From: Chionis minor
Lineage: Eukaryota; Chordata; Aves; Charadriiformes; Chionididae
DNA length: 64,000 bases
Assembly: GCA_013398295.1 (NCBI GenBank)
Contig: VZSF01007706.1
Coordinates: forward strand, 756,533-820,532
Direction of reading: 5' to 3'
The notes below the pieces were generated by a model. It was not told the origin of the DNA. It searched no databases and saw only the letters and a list, made by a program, of their open reading frames with translations. Every line of letters starts with the position of its first letter. Positions within the stretch are counted from its first letter, which is position 1. This document shows positions 48,876 to 62,741 of the stretch, piece after piece. The position numbers and the translations under genes were made by a program.

Positions 48876-49511
48876 TGTTTACATTTAGAGCACAGTCTTT
48901 TCGTATATGATAAGTTAGACAGATCAGTGATTTGAATTTCATTTCACATATGCCAGATAATAACCGTGTACCACTGAGAACAGAATTGTTCAAGGTAATT
49001 TTATGTAAATGAATTTTTAACCATGCTGAATTATCCACTTCAACTACTCAGCATGGAAAAATCAACAAGTGAGACTGGTAATTTTTATTTTCTGCTCCCA
49101 CAGCAAATTAAGGTAGGCGGTTTTAGCTTTTTTACTTTTTTTTTCTTTTCTTTTTCTAAGAAGACTAACTAAAGCCCTCACAAAGGTCACCTCTTCTGAA
49201 TCTGACTGGAGCTTCAAAGTCCAGTCATGTTAGACCTTTATCTTTTAGGCCTTTCCTTTTGCAAGAGCAACAATATTTGTACCTTGATGGCAATACAGCT
49301 GAACCCTACCTCTTTCCTATGGGAACACAGCTGCTAATTTTTTTAGTGTAGACACAACCTGAATGCCTGCCGAATGGGAGATACTGATAGAGTTTAATGA
49401 GCATTAGATCCAATCTGCAAACACTTAGGTTCATGATTAGACTTTCTGAAACAGGAGTAGGCGTCATAGTGTTACATCTGAGTATTCCTGACACAAATGC
49501 TTTTGCCACGA
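48876..49511. other. Unique non-coding DNA
   Basis: Nothing recognised apart from a T-rich patch at about 49130-49158. Confidence 0.5.
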
Positions 49512-49570
49512 AAGGTTGGACCAGATAATTCTTGACATCTCTTCCAATCTGGTATTCTATGATTCTATGG
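49512..49570 (+). mobile_element. CR1 terminal tip, plus strand
   Basis: AGGTTGGACCAGATAATTCT, TCTTCCAATCTGGTATTCTA and a second GATTCTATG unit form the last about 60 bases of a CR1. This is a heavily 5'-truncated insertion. Confidence 0.85.
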
Positions 49571-52500
49571 TTGAATAAATATGTATGTTTTCCAGCATTG
49601 GACCTCAGGTTGCAGTCTTTGCTGCTTCTTGATTGTCTCTTTGCCAACCAAATTCTTCGCTCATAAAAGATACTGATGAGTTAAAATGGTACAGAAGGAG
49701 GCAGGAAAATGCGTTAATAGAAGTTCACATTTCAAAATACAAAAATACTGGGTTTGTATATTTATATTTATACTATTATAAATTATACTTATTTATAAAT
49801 TCCTATAATACTTGTGGATACTATTACAATAACAGATATGATGATATGACTGTTACTATAATATCTATAAATTATGTATATATATATTTATATTATTTAA
49901 CACTATTGAATTAATTATGGTAACTGTATTTGTAACACTTACACTTCCAGCAAAGACAATGACAGAAGAATAGGAAATGCACTTGCAAATGTTATTGCCA
50001 ATTTACAATTTACAGGAAGATTTTATATTCTCCTTATTAAATGTGCCTTAAAATAGGCATGCTATTGCCTTTCCGCTGTGTGGATTTCAAAAGTGGTTGG
50101 GATTTTTCTTTTTATTGTCTTTATATGAAAGGATTGTGTAAAAGATAACAGGGATTATGATCAAAAGGAAAGCTGTGTTTTTTTTCTCAACGAAGCAATC
50201 ACCTTCTACTGAAAAGCAGATGACTGCTTTATAAGTCTTTTACCTGTTAAAAACTTGGATTATGGCACCAAGGCTCTGTTTCTAAGCCTCTTTTTTGCTA
50301 GTTTATTTCATCATAGCATGTCTCAGGCAAAACACATGCTGCATATTTATGAAAAAAAGACCCCAAACCCAAGAAAGAAAAAAAAGACCAACACCGTTTC
50401 CTGAATTGAAGGGGAAAGATTTGTGGACATGATGATTGCTTCTATTATCTGCTGTTTGCCATCTTGGCTAATTGGTTGAGACACATGAGAGAGATGGATT
50501 GGCAGGTTATCTTTTCTGCATAGGGCCAAAAAATACTGTATCACCGAAGGGCTCTATATAATATGAATTAGACTCCAGGGCTCTGATCCATCGAGTTAGG
50601 TGACCACCATTTTGTGTTGAAAGTAATTTCTGTAGCTCAGATTGCTGTTGTTCTGAGAAATTACAGGCACATAAAAAAGCATGTATATTGAAATAATTTT
50701 CAAGTGTGTATTCTATGTTATTAATGTGTAATTAAAGAGGATCTAATGTTTGCCCACCTCTTTTCTTCCTCCTTAACTATTAGTGGGGCTAAGAGGCCAC
50801 CAGATGAGCCCAGATGGTCAGCAATACAGGCAGAGGTGGAGTAGCATGCTGGGCTAGATTCTTCTGAGGATATGATATTCAGTGTGAATTTATTGCAAGT
50901 TACTCTTCTTCTGAGAATTTCTTACTTACTATCTTTTTAGGATATTGAATTTTCTCCATCTGTGTTATTAGAATCTGAAGGCTTTTTTTTCTAGTCCTTT
51001 AGCAATTTGGTAATGCTGTTTTAAAGACCATAATTCTCTTCAGTAGATTTTCCAAGCAGAAATTATTTGTATCTATTTTTCTTTTAAAATGTTTATTTTC
51101 TAAATAAATCTGGTACTTGTTAAGAGTCAAGCAAAATTTTTTTTATTTTTTTTTATTATTTTACATTGTGTTCCACTTTGAGGTTTAGCCAGCCTACTTA
51201 GAGATTATCAGTCTACATGATTTTATCCATTTCCTCCCTTTCCTTTCTACAGACTTTGAAACGCGACTACACGTCATATATGCTGAGTTTATCTGTTCTA
51301 TTTCTTGAAGACCAGCTTCTGCCATCCTTAGTTCCAATGGAGAGCATTCACTTACAGAAAGATTCAAGAGAATATGTGTGTGTGAGTAACTGTGGACCTT
51401 TTAGCCCCTCTGCTAAGCAATGTAGTTCTTAATCTGTTTGCTAATTCCCTTAGTTATCATTACAGATTCCTTGGTTTTACAGGCGACTCAGAATGCTGCA
51501 ATCTCATGTACCACAGATACAGAAATACTGTTTTGTAATCGCTGAGATATGAATTTAATAGTTCCTTCATATTTTGCCTTCCCCACTAGATGTAAGAGTC
51601 TGATAATTCTTACAAAGTTTAAATCTATTCCAGAGGCAATTTATTTCAGTAGAATTTATTTCTTTTTTTATTAGTCCACAGCAGTTTAATTTAAGATTTA
51701 GAAGCTGAAAGTGCACTTTCTGTAAAAACAGAAGATATATATCTATAATACATCACAACATAGCTATTAATAAAAGAAGTACGTGTATTCACATGTACAA
51801 AATCCCCCTCTAAATTTTATTTATTTTATATACACAAATGACACACGTGCACAGAGCTGTTACATTGCTATATAAGACTGTCACAAAAATGTAAAGTATG
51901 TATCAGCATGGTATATTAAAGTAGATCATTGATATTTGAATTTATGCTTTCCTGGTTAAAATCAAATCATGCAGTTTCTTTGGCTTAATTTTATATTATT
52001 TTTGCCTTTGACAATGATAGAAATATTCACAAAAAATTCCTTTGTAAGGAAAGATTTCAAAAAAGTATATAAATTAACCATGAAAGACAGTTGTGTCTCC
52101 TATAACATCTTGTCTTTGCATGGAAGAGGAGAGAGAGCCTGCATGAGCGTTTCGCATGGTTGGAGAAAAGCTGCTCCAGAGCTAAAGGTCAGTTTCATCT
52201 ATCTAACTGCACAAACCAAAAATGTGGGATTCCTATACTAGCAAAATGATGACACTGCACACAACCTTTAAGCAAGTTATAATGATAGGCTTTGTCCACT
52301 GCAATTTCATCATTATTTTTGGATTTGTCTGGGCTGTGTAAACATCGTTCAATTGTACTTCCATAAACTAGAGTTTCTCCCTTCACACATGATCAAGTAA
52401 TTTTCATCTGTAAGCGTTTCCATTGTACTATGGTTTGAAAACCATCCATATTATTGTTATTATTTTAAAATAATATTCTTTTTTTACGATTTTCAAAACT

Positions 52501-55500
52501 AATGTTCAGATACTTAGGCGATATCTCTGAAGAGAAAGGCACACAAGAAATCCTAAACACCTAAGCCATGCTTACATGCATCATTTTCAAATCTTGTTAC
52601 TTAAGCATAAATTTTCAATAACAGTCTGTTCATTGCTACAACATATTCCCTGAATATAAGCTTACAAGACTGGTCACCCATCTCTGAACCAGAAATATTT
52701 ATTCATAATGGAAGTATGTATTTATTTGTTCTGTTTAGATAACATGTATGGAAATTATAGGTAATAAGAACTTTTTTCTAATTTTTGTATTAGCATACTG
52801 TTAACAGCTTTAAGCTTGTATTCAGACAGCAGCTATCAGCTGAAGTACCAGACTACTGCAAAAATACCTATCACTGGAGGAGTTACTCTCAAATCAAAGG
52901 AACTGGGATATGTTGGTGGATAAACAGGAAAAATCCATAATGACAGAGAGAGTATGCACTGAGTCCATAGACATCCTGGCCCTAGCACTGAGCTTTTGTT
53001 CTAGACAAGTTTGGGGGACAATATGAGGATACCAGCTTTCAAAGGAGGTATAATATTACTTAAGATTATATAATTTGCAACATTATTGAACCATTCACAT
53101 ATTTTCATTTTCAAATGTTTGTCTTTCTTTTAAAGTCCCTTCATAACTTCTTCATGCCCGTGTTTCTTTTCAAAGGGTCTGAAGTATGCCAACTCACTTA
53201 CCCATATTATCTGGCTTTTCATCAGGGCAAGGACATGGATAAAACTATTCAAATGTAATTACTAATTCTGAATGTCTTAATTTTCCATACTCTATATGAA
53301 AAGCCATAATGGTACCTGATTTCTTTCAGAAGATTCTAGTTGTCTGTCTTCTAAAAGTCAACTCCTTTTAATATACCTCTGAGATCCCAAAACTGCAACG
53401 TAAAACCCTCTTACTTATTTTTGAGGTTCTCAGTCTAGAGACTCCTTGTGTCCCTAAACTTCATACTTGCAGTCTGTCTGCCTAAATTCACAGCCAAGTT
53501 TCAAACTGGACACAGTATTCTACTTCAATGCCTGTTATCCTTAAATAACTACTGCATAACATTGGTTTAAAGGAGGTTATATATTTCTTTCCTTTACCTT
53601 GCAAATCTTTTCTGCAATTTAAAGTCTAAAAGTGGTTTGAACTTGTCAGTTCAAAGGTGACATAGAAGAATAAATAGCACTCCCAGACTGCTGATATTAA
53701 TGCCTGCTGAAAAAGAGTGAGGAAAAAAATTACATCTGTGTAAGAACTGCTTGCATAGTAGTATAAAACTGAATGGGGAGTAGGAATCAGTTCCCATCAG
53801 GTCAAAGTAGAATTTGTGTTCTGTTTAGGGAAGAAGTTCAATTTCTAATAGGAAAATATCTAACTGTAGCCTTAACAAAATCTGTAGAACAAAAGTCAGT
53901 CTTTCCATAGATTTCTTTGACTGCAAATCAGGTGAGAAAGGGAAGAACCAGTGCCTTGAATACACTTAATTTATGAGAAATTTGGCTTCTATTATTTTCA
54001 AGTCATGGTAATCCAGACAGTTGCCTCATCCACGAGTTTATTTTCCGTTTAATTTAATTATATACTACCACTTCTGGTCACTACCTACTATAATTGGGAA
54101 AATTAAGAAAAGAATAACTTGAGAGGCTAATGTTCCTCACATATATTGTTGTCTTTTTTTTCCCCTAGAGAGATACAAGCATTGCAGTTTAGTGGGATTT
54201 TTTTGTTTGGAGTTTTTTGTAGATCAAATTTATGTACCACCAATGTGTATCCAAATAAAATAATAGACTTCTGCATTGCCTGTAAGGCCATTCAGTTAAG
54301 TTCTCTTCTCCCATTTTGATTGACTGAGTATCTGAAAAAAACATGGAGTGCCTCTCTACAGAGATAATGAAAAAATACAATGATACATGCTTCTTTCTTA
54401 CTTCCAGAAAGGCTTGTATATATATATCAGGTCTTGTAAATATATTTTTTACAGCCCCAAATACATTTATTAAAAGAAAAAAAAAAAAACCTAGACACAG
54501 TATTTTTGATCTTAACCATGGCACAACCCACAAATACATGGTGTATTTCAACAATCTAATATTAAGAAATTGCTCACCTTCCAGACTTATGTTTCAGTTA
54601 GTGTTTTGGTAGAAGGAACCACCAGAAAAAGAGCTACAAAATGTTTGCCCCAACCTCCATTTTTCCCCCCCACCATATCCACTCTTCTTAGCATTTTGAG
54701 AGTCCTACTCATCTATGGTTATTGCACTCGTTCTTGCTCTCATTTTGATAGCACTTCTTTCCTCAGTGCACCAGACAAAGTAAAATAGAATAAATAGGGT
54801 CCATCATATTGTGAAAGTCTGGCAGTCTTTCAGGAACTTAGTGTTGCAGGATTATTTCAGTATCTGTCTTCCAAAATTATTTCTTTCCCCCGCTGGTTGC
54901 CGATTTTGAAACATGACTGGGGCAATTCTTGATCTATATTTTCTCTCAAATTTTCACCTACTGCCTAACCACCTACCACCTAACACGAGGATGCTACTGA
55001 GAATTACAGAAAATCAGTGGAATTCATGGGTAAAGGGAAAGAGGAATTCATTCGAGCATTTTACTCATAAACAATGAGTAACTCATAACAATTTGGCATA
55101 TATTTGGAATGCTACAAGAGAGTATAATAAGTAAGAGTTAAGGCACATTTGCAGTTATATTTATTATCTGTATGTAACCAGGTTTGTCTCTAGCATATGC
55201 TACCAAATTTTTGCTCTCTTAACTGCAAAGAGCCCGATCTAAAATCCACCCAAAGTCTCTAAATTCACACTGATGTGTTACTTCAATAAACGTAAGCAAT
55301 AATATGCTCAGTCAGTCCCTAGCCTTATTTATATATTTCTCATACATATTGACCTAAACTTCTGTCTGATGATTTCTGTGATTTGGTAACTTATTCTACA
55401 AATGTCATTCAGTTTAATAGGAGACAGCAACTTTTCCACCAAAAGGACTTGAATGTTAGAGAGGGAAATCTGGACCAATGTTTTAGGCACAGAATGAACA

Positions 55501-58500
55501 TTCCCTGAAGAACAGTTATATGTAATTCCCGACAAAAGCTTACAATAGCAGGGCTAAAGTCTGTTTATATGTACGATGCCATCTTTACCTCTAAGAGGTC
55601 GAATCATAAAGTTTTTTTCTTTAAATATGATTAGATTTATAAATGGTCTTGTCTGTTTTTTCTTCTCAGTAACTTATGCTACAAATATGCCACAGCAAAA
55701 GTCATAGTCTTGAAGTGCTCCAATTGTAGTGAAGTAATGAAGTCACTAGGTTACACAGAATTCACAATAAAACTTTTTGTTAAATAATCCAGTTCTTGTG
55801 TGATTTCCTCTCTCAATACTTTTATTTCTTTTTTTGATTCATGGACAAACTTTTCATTATTTAAGATGTGTGAAGGAAATATTTTTTTATCATAAAATAT
55901 TGTAAAAAATAATTAAAATTCCATACTAATAATTGTGGTCCTTTTCATATAAACCTTAAAATAATTTATTATCCTCCTCCTAGATTACATCATAAAATAG
56001 TATTTACGTAATTATTTTCATGCAATAGTTTCAAAATAACACAGAAGACTCTTTCTTCATACCTACATATATGTGTGCTGCCTGATACTGCTGCCACCTA
56101 GGGGAGCTGTTCCCTTTGGTCTTCTCAATGAAATGTTTAATAAGACAAACATTTTAGGTTTTTTATTTGGGCTTTAAGGTATAGGTCTAAAAGTAACACT
56201 TCCTTCCAGTTTTATAGCTATTATTTCCACCACACACATGTTGAGCAATAATAAAGTTACGTCATTTACTAATGATTACAGACCTGTTAAACAATGATCC
56301 ATGCTGTTTGCTTTAATTAAAATTCCTGAAAATGTTTATCAGAGAAACACATTGTTAAAGGAAAATTTCTACTGTGGAACCGCTACCCAGCTTGGTAAAT
56401 CACATTATAAGAAGATTCCCCCGATACTACAGAATGTAAATATGCGTGTACCAGTATTTGTGTTCCCATTGGGAAAAAACCCAAATGTTACACGATTTCT
56501 TCTTTCTCAAGTGCTCTATTTTGTGGTTAGGAGACTGGCAGTTTAACATGGTGTGGTTTTTTTTTTCTCTCCAGTAATCTTCAAATGTGGGGTTTCATTT
56601 TAATGTGAACAAGTGTAGTAGTTTTCAAGAAAAGACAGACACTCTAGAAACTAGTTTAAGGCAAATACAAAGGAGAACACATATGACAGACACTCATTCT
56701 GATACCTGAGTTGGTATAGCACTATATAAAAAAACTTAGCTACTTTCCAGAGCAGGACCGGAAATTCACAGCTGAAGGCATTGCTGCTGCTAATCAGGTA
56801 TTACCATTGTATGTCTTTGTGTCCAAACATGAACTATGTCAACTATGGTCCCTTGAAAGTGGCCTTGCAGAAAACACTTTCTTTAAAGTGACTATACATA
56901 AAATGATCCCTGAGCATCTCAAATGAAATCATGAAAGCAGCCTCAGAGAAAGAGCCATTTTTGTCAATTGTCAGAATTTGTAGGTATGAAGTCCTGTCAG
57001 TGAATTGTGAGACTAAGACTGTAGGGTAGTATAGGTTTAGATGAAAAGGCCTTGGAAGGACATTTTCAGGGTACTTCAAAGCAAAAGTTCTTCCTGTTTC
57101 ACTTTCATCTGATGACTTGAGTGTTACATATGAAAGCATTGCTCAAACATCAATGTCAAAGTTCTTTCTCACTCTCTGTGTCTTCTGATGAAGTCTGTAG
57201 GCATTATAGGTATCCAAGCCTTTCACCAAGACAAATAAAACCAGTCATCAGTCACTAAAAGATCATTAGCAAAAAGGTAGGTCCTCAAGTCCATCTCACA
57301 AAAATTTATTTTTCTGAGAAAGAGAGTTTTACTTTGAAGAGCGGCCAAGAAGTGAATGTAGGGCTAATTGGTTGCAATGATAACTGCCAGCAAAGTGGAT
57401 TTGTTAGTAAATACTCATACATTCCAGAGGGGCTAGTCTGCTGCTCAAGCATGGAAAATCTATACACGTAACTCCTTTTTATGCTAAATCTTAAACATAT
57501 TATGACTGATCTTCTTCAATTTTAATGATATTTGTGAAATGGCAGAGATGGCACAGAGTAACAATAATGCAATAAAATACCTCTGCAATATTCATTTGCT
57601 GTCTACAAGAGGGGATATATGAAGTGTTTAATCTTACCATAACTTTTATGCAAAGATAACTTTTAATTCCCAAAGCAAAGCAAATACATCAGAGGAGAAA
57701 GTAGCTGCTTGCGAAACAACTCTTTCTTAACAGTTCTTTATAATGATGTGAAATTTCATCACTTACTTTTGTTAAGTGAGTAATTTCCAAGCATGACCTT
57801 TCTGGGTTTTTTATGTTGCTGTGGCTGTGAAAGATACTAACTGTAGGTGTAAAGTGAAATAATTACCTTTCATAGCTCTGAACAGAGATGAATACATAGA
57901 AGAGTCATTTACAATATACATCAAGAAGAGATGTCATCTGGGTAGACTGTCTGTTTAATGTGAAGTGAGGAAGGAAACTTCTTGTCGTCATAGTCAGAAG
58001 CCAAAGAAAGTCAAATCTAACTGGCAAATGTTAGTATTTAAAAATGAGATTTCCTCAAAAAAAATTGAAATTAAGAATTTTTCAGCAGATTCTTTTTTCT
58101 ATAGTTTCACGTGACTTTTAGTTCTCCAGAGCAGCCAAGACGATGAGCAGTCTTTTATTAATACATGAGAATGGTATTTTCAGAGGATTTCTTTGCACCT
58201 GGGTTGACTGAACATGTCCTGAAATTTTCTATCAGCTGCTCAGGAGTGCAGAATGACGTCACCATGGTTTCCAATTCCCTGTGCAAACTGAGTTTCTTTT
58301 GTTAAATCTGGAAATTATTCCTTAAATGGAAAGACAAACTGTACTGTATTCAAACTGAATGCTCTGCTTATCATATTTCACAACGGTTTTTCAAGTTTTT
58401 TTAAGGCTCAATTAGGAAATCGTATAATCCATTTTCTAATCACTTCTTACATGTGACAGAGATGTGTGGGAGAAAGGTGGGATCTACTCAGATGTTGCTT

Positions 58501-58510
58501 TTAGGTTAAA
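49571..58510. other. Long unique AT-rich non-coding stretch
   Basis: No gene or interspersed repeat recognised over about 9 kb. The part 49750-49915 is an A/T-dominated patch of TATTTATA-like units. T-rich runs lie at about 51137-51160, and an A run lies at about 54476-54490. Open frames up to 121 codons (54189-54554 minus) cover these low-complexity parts and have no domain. Confidence 0.5.
58254..58261. promoter_or_regulatory. CRE-type palindrome TGACGTCA
   Basis: A perfect 8-base cAMP-response element, followed at once by CCATGGTTTCC, which resembles half of an RFX X-box. A single motif match does not show function; no promoter or gene is visible nearby. Confidence 0.3.
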
Positions 58511-58640
58511 TATAATTTGAATAGTAATTACTGATGCTGAAAGTGGAATATTAATGGCATTCAGACGATTAGGATAATGTATGGACATTAATACATCCAG
58601 GCTTGCAAGACCAATAGGACTTAATGCATTAATGCATTAC
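58511..58640. promoter_or_regulatory. Cluster of TAAT motifs with an 18-bp palindrome
   Basis: About eight TAAT/ATTA cores lie in 130 bases, ending in TAATGCATTAATGCATTA (58622-58639), which is a perfect palindrome with two ATGCAT centres. Homeodomain and POU factors bind such cores. AT-rich background raises the chance rate, so the regulatory reading is inference only. Confidence 0.3.
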
Positions 58641-61600
58641 AACAAAATTCTACTCATTCAGGAGCTTGGTGGCCACCAATTTATTCCTGTTATCTTAAAA
58701 TATAGTCTTCCAGGAGAGTGAGGTTTAAAGAGAGGCAGTGAAGGAAAAGACTTGTTTGTGGAAAACCATGTATTCAAAAACTAAATAACATACAAAGTCA
58801 TTTGAAAGATTTTCTCAATCTAATTTCCTCTGTTTCCACACATCAAAAGTAGATTACAATTTTAAGATGCATGCTACAATTACTCACAACGCTTATCTGT
58901 AAATGAAATTCAAGAACATGACATGAACATAATGTGCTGCCAGAAGACATCGAGACACAGCTAATCTGCCTCATATCACACTTCATGTCACTGTTCCCAT
59001 TTATAAGAGGGACTGCACTTGCTTGAAGATATGTTGTGAGCACAGTCATGCTTTCAATGTGATGCTTGGCAAGATCTCTCCTACCTCAGTGTAAAGCTGT
59101 ATATTTACATTAACTATTATCTTCTCTGTTAGAAGTAAAATAAACAAAAATAAAGCCTGTCTGGAAAATATTTTTCTTTGCAGCTTTTGTCAGAAAGGTA
59201 TTGGCATGCAAATGCAAATGAAAAAAAGGCCTCTGCAGGTCCTCAAATGTTTTGTTGTCCATAAAAATATATCATGAAATCATTAAGCAAATGGTACTAC
59301 ATTTACTCCTCTTGTTTAAATACAAACACTACCAAAAGCATTATAAAGAAAGTTTTCCAAATGCATTTTCACAGAAATTGAAGATGGGAGCACAAACTGT
59401 GATAGCATAGCTGTGTTTGCACACTAAATAGGAGATAAAAAAGAATGGCAGAGACCTGAGCTTTAGTATGTTTGACGATTTTAATTACTTTGAATTTCCT
59501 GTAGAATTTGCATTGTTCAGTACAACAACAGAAAACCAAAGCTAGTGCAATTTCATTGCAGTTATTATCTATGGCACTGAGTCAATGATTAGGCTTTAAT
59601 AGTACACTACTACAGGGTACAGTTACACATCTGTATGTTTTGCTGTTTATATATGTATGGTATATGTACCTGTATATCCATACATATATGTACATGTACA
59701 TATATGCTTACCTATATACACAACTTCCACTTTTTTGCTTGTCAATGCCTTCTGTAACGCTTGAGTGCATTTTCTTTAAAAGCTGTCATCAGAATGGAGC
59801 CTGTCTGGAACAAAATGGAGCAAAAAAAGTGTTGCAATGAGCTCTATTCCAATTCCAGTTTAAGGGGATTTCAGCCTCCAGAAATATTCTGCTCGTCTCA
59901 GGGAAATGGTCTGTTATAATACAATCCAGGTCTTACATGACAGGTAGAAAGATCCCTAACTAGACCTCTGTCAATAGCGCAATACGATTTGTGTATCGAA
60001 ATACATCCTGAGATTTTTATGCAGCTGGTTTTGTTACCTTCTGATTTTTTTCTCAGTCATATGATTCTGGTCAGGACATGAGTTTTTGATGAGAGATGTT
60101 CTTATTGTTTTGTCCATCACAGAGAGCAACCATTGATTATCTAATTAATATGTGTTCACACCTGGTTCATAAAAGAATCTAATTAAAGTCTAAGCTGTCC
60201 TCCTCTGTTCTCATATGTTAATGATACATTCACAGGAAGAAAGCAATGGGAAGAAGGGGAGAAAAAGTTATTTGGCACTTCCAACTTCTTTGGTAAAAAT
60301 AGGCCATTTTATTCTTTACTTCTTCTACCTTTCCTTACCTTAACATTAGCTTTGAGGGAGAAGAAAGAGAACTCTGCAAGCTGCAAAAACACAGCTGAGG
60401 TTGGGAATGTTGAGTAAATGGCTTCTGAATCACAGTAAGGCTGTGGAAATGCCAAATTAATTAATCTGAATTTTTTAGGTTTAGGAGAAAAAAGATGGAA
60501 AAAGTATTCCCATGTCATCAGAAATAAAGGTTGAGTGAGCTTCTCAAATGTCTCAAGAATATCACCTAATGCGAAAGGCATGAATTTAATAAAGAACATT
60601 TCTTTATATATCTTCTTCCTATACAGCAGCTATGTCTGCATGTTCAAATAAATGAATTTGCTTTTCTGGAATGTTAATATGAATTTTTAAAATACATATT
60701 TCTTTCCATTTACTTCCTGGTCGTCATTCTGGTTTTGATTGTTATGTGTATTTGTGGTACTACAAGTAGGTTATAGCAAAAAGTTTTTACCTAAGTGGAA
60801 AATCTGCAGTTCTTCCCTTCAACTAAAGCTCAAAGCACTTCTTGAGGCACATCTTGGATAACTTTTTTTTTTTTAACAATGAAAAATTAATCATATAAAA
60901 TAAACATTCAGCAAATTGTCTTGCCTATTTTAAATACAAGCTGCAACAATTGGTCCTTCACAAAAAGCGAATTTTACCCTGCCTTCTCCAAATTAACAAG
61001 CTCTACTTCAAGCTGATTCTTTTTGTTCTTGGATTTTGTAACAGGTCATTAAAAGGGAATTATTCCCTTCAGGATTGTGAACTCCTCTGTCAAAGCGTCA
61101 GATTAGAGTATTTAAGTAATATTATTCTAATAGTTCAAATTTCTTGTTTCAGCAGTTCATTTTGGTTTTTATACATTGAATTAGTTCAGCTATTGTAATG
61201 GCCTTTCATCACTTGGACATGCCAAGTTAAACAATACTAAGATAGGAGTACACCCTTCAGACAGCAGTCCAAAACCAGTGCAAAGCAATAGCCCCTCTGT
61301 GGAGGAGATTCCTGCTCCAGCACACAGGAGAAACGCAGCAATCCTTTCACCTTTAGGTTTACTGGCTGCATGGGACACGTGGCAAGTATCGAATGCATCA
61401 AAATACATTGTTCCCAGTCTTTCCAAGCGAGAATCAGTCTTGAGTGATTTCCAGTTTCTCTGGAATATGCTACTGATTCTGATAGGAGGATTTCTGATTT
61501 CAATTATCTCTTCTGAGACCAACTTATGTCCCCTTTTTTTGATGAAGGATTACAGCCTCAAACTGCTCGACATAATGGTCGTTTCTATACAGATAGCAGT

Positions 61601-62150
61601 ATTTAAATTGCCAAGGCTTTAAGGCACTTTGGTTTGCTATAGATGAGTATAAACCATCTTGACTAGTCTCTCAGGTATTCCTCTAAATTTTGTCTAATTT
61701 CCTTAGAGTTAATTGTGCAAAGTATAATGTAAATTCAGTTGTTTTTGTCATAGCTCGCCATTGCTGGAAATCCTCCAATGGCTGACAAGCGGTTTTAATG
61801 AAGCACTTGACCTTTCACTAAGCCATCTCCAAGCTTGTTAGCTCTCATGCTAATGACAAAGTTTGAATAGATATTGTGTTATGTGTCCAGGGACATGTGC
61901 ACGCACAGTGTTACATGAAAAACACCCAGCATCGAGCTTATCACATAAAGCATTCCTTAGCTGGGAAGTTGCAGAGCTATGGTTTCAAGGCAACCTTATT
62001 TAATGCACAGATAGAAATAGAGTAATTTAATTACTGTATTATTCTCCATTTTTTCCTACAGGAACTGAAGGCATTTACTCACAAAAGTAAATATTTTTAT
62101 TCTACCCCACAATTACTGTGTGGTACTCAACATGGTATATTTTTCATATT
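58641..62150. other. Unique non-coding DNA
   Basis: No gene recognised. A TATG/TACA-rich patch lies at about 59648-59716 and a T run at about 60865-60876. The open frames around 61190-61622 overlap on both strands and have no domain. Confidence 0.5.
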
Positions 62151-62741
62151 TGTTGTGATTTAACCCCGGTAGGTGGCTAGGCATCACACAGCCACTTGCT
62201 TACTCCCCCACAGTGAGATGAAGAAAGAGAATTGGAAGGGTAAAAGCGTGAAAACTCATGGGTTGAAATAAAGACAGTTTTGTAGTTAGAAAAGCTGTGC
62301 ATGCAAGCAAAAAAAAAAAAAAAAAAAAAGAAATTAATTTGCTGCTTCCCAGTGGCAGGCAAATTTCAGCCATCCCTAGGAGAGCAGGGGCCCATCGCAT
62401 GTAGTGGTGACTTGGGAAGACAAATGCCATCACTCCATATGTCTCTCTTCTTCCTCCTTCTCCCCCGCCTTTTATTGCTGAGCATGATGCTATGATTGTG
62501 AGACATCCCCTTGGGCAGCTGTCTTGGCTGTGTCCCCTCCCAGCCCCTTGTGCTCCCCCAGCCCACCGGCTGGTGCGGCAGGGTGAGGAGCAGAAAAGGC
62601 CCTGAGGCTGTGCAAGCGCTGCTCAGCCATAGCTAAAACATCCCAGTGTTATCAACACTGCTTTCAGCACACGTCCAAAACATAGCACCATACCAGCCAC
62701 TGTGAAGAAAATTAACTCTGTCCCAGCCAAAAACCCATACA
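62151..62741 (-). mobile_element. Solo LTR of an avian endogenous retrovirus
   Basis: The start TGTTGTGATTTAACCCCGG and the last part CAGTGTTATCAACACTGCTT, AAAACATAGCACCATACCAG, AAGAAAATTAACTCTGTCCC match a common avian ERVL-like LTR from memory. Flanks ATATT (62146-62150) and ATACT (62742-62746) look like a five-base target duplication with one change. On the minus strand AATAAAAGG (62468-62476) lies where a TATA box is expected, so minus orientation is likely. No internal retroviral sequence is present. Confidence 0.8.
62309..62329. repeat. 21-base A run inside the LTR
   Basis: Uninterrupted A tract. The lysine run in the open frame over it is an artefact. Confidence 0.95.

Noticed and set aside
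59640..59840. Open frame starting in a TATG-rich patch
   Set aside because: The beginning is microsatellite-like and the remainder has no domain.
61190..61622. Overlapping open frames on both strands of 110-114 codons
   Set aside because: No domain in either, no acceptable start or splice context, and the two strands cannot both be coding.
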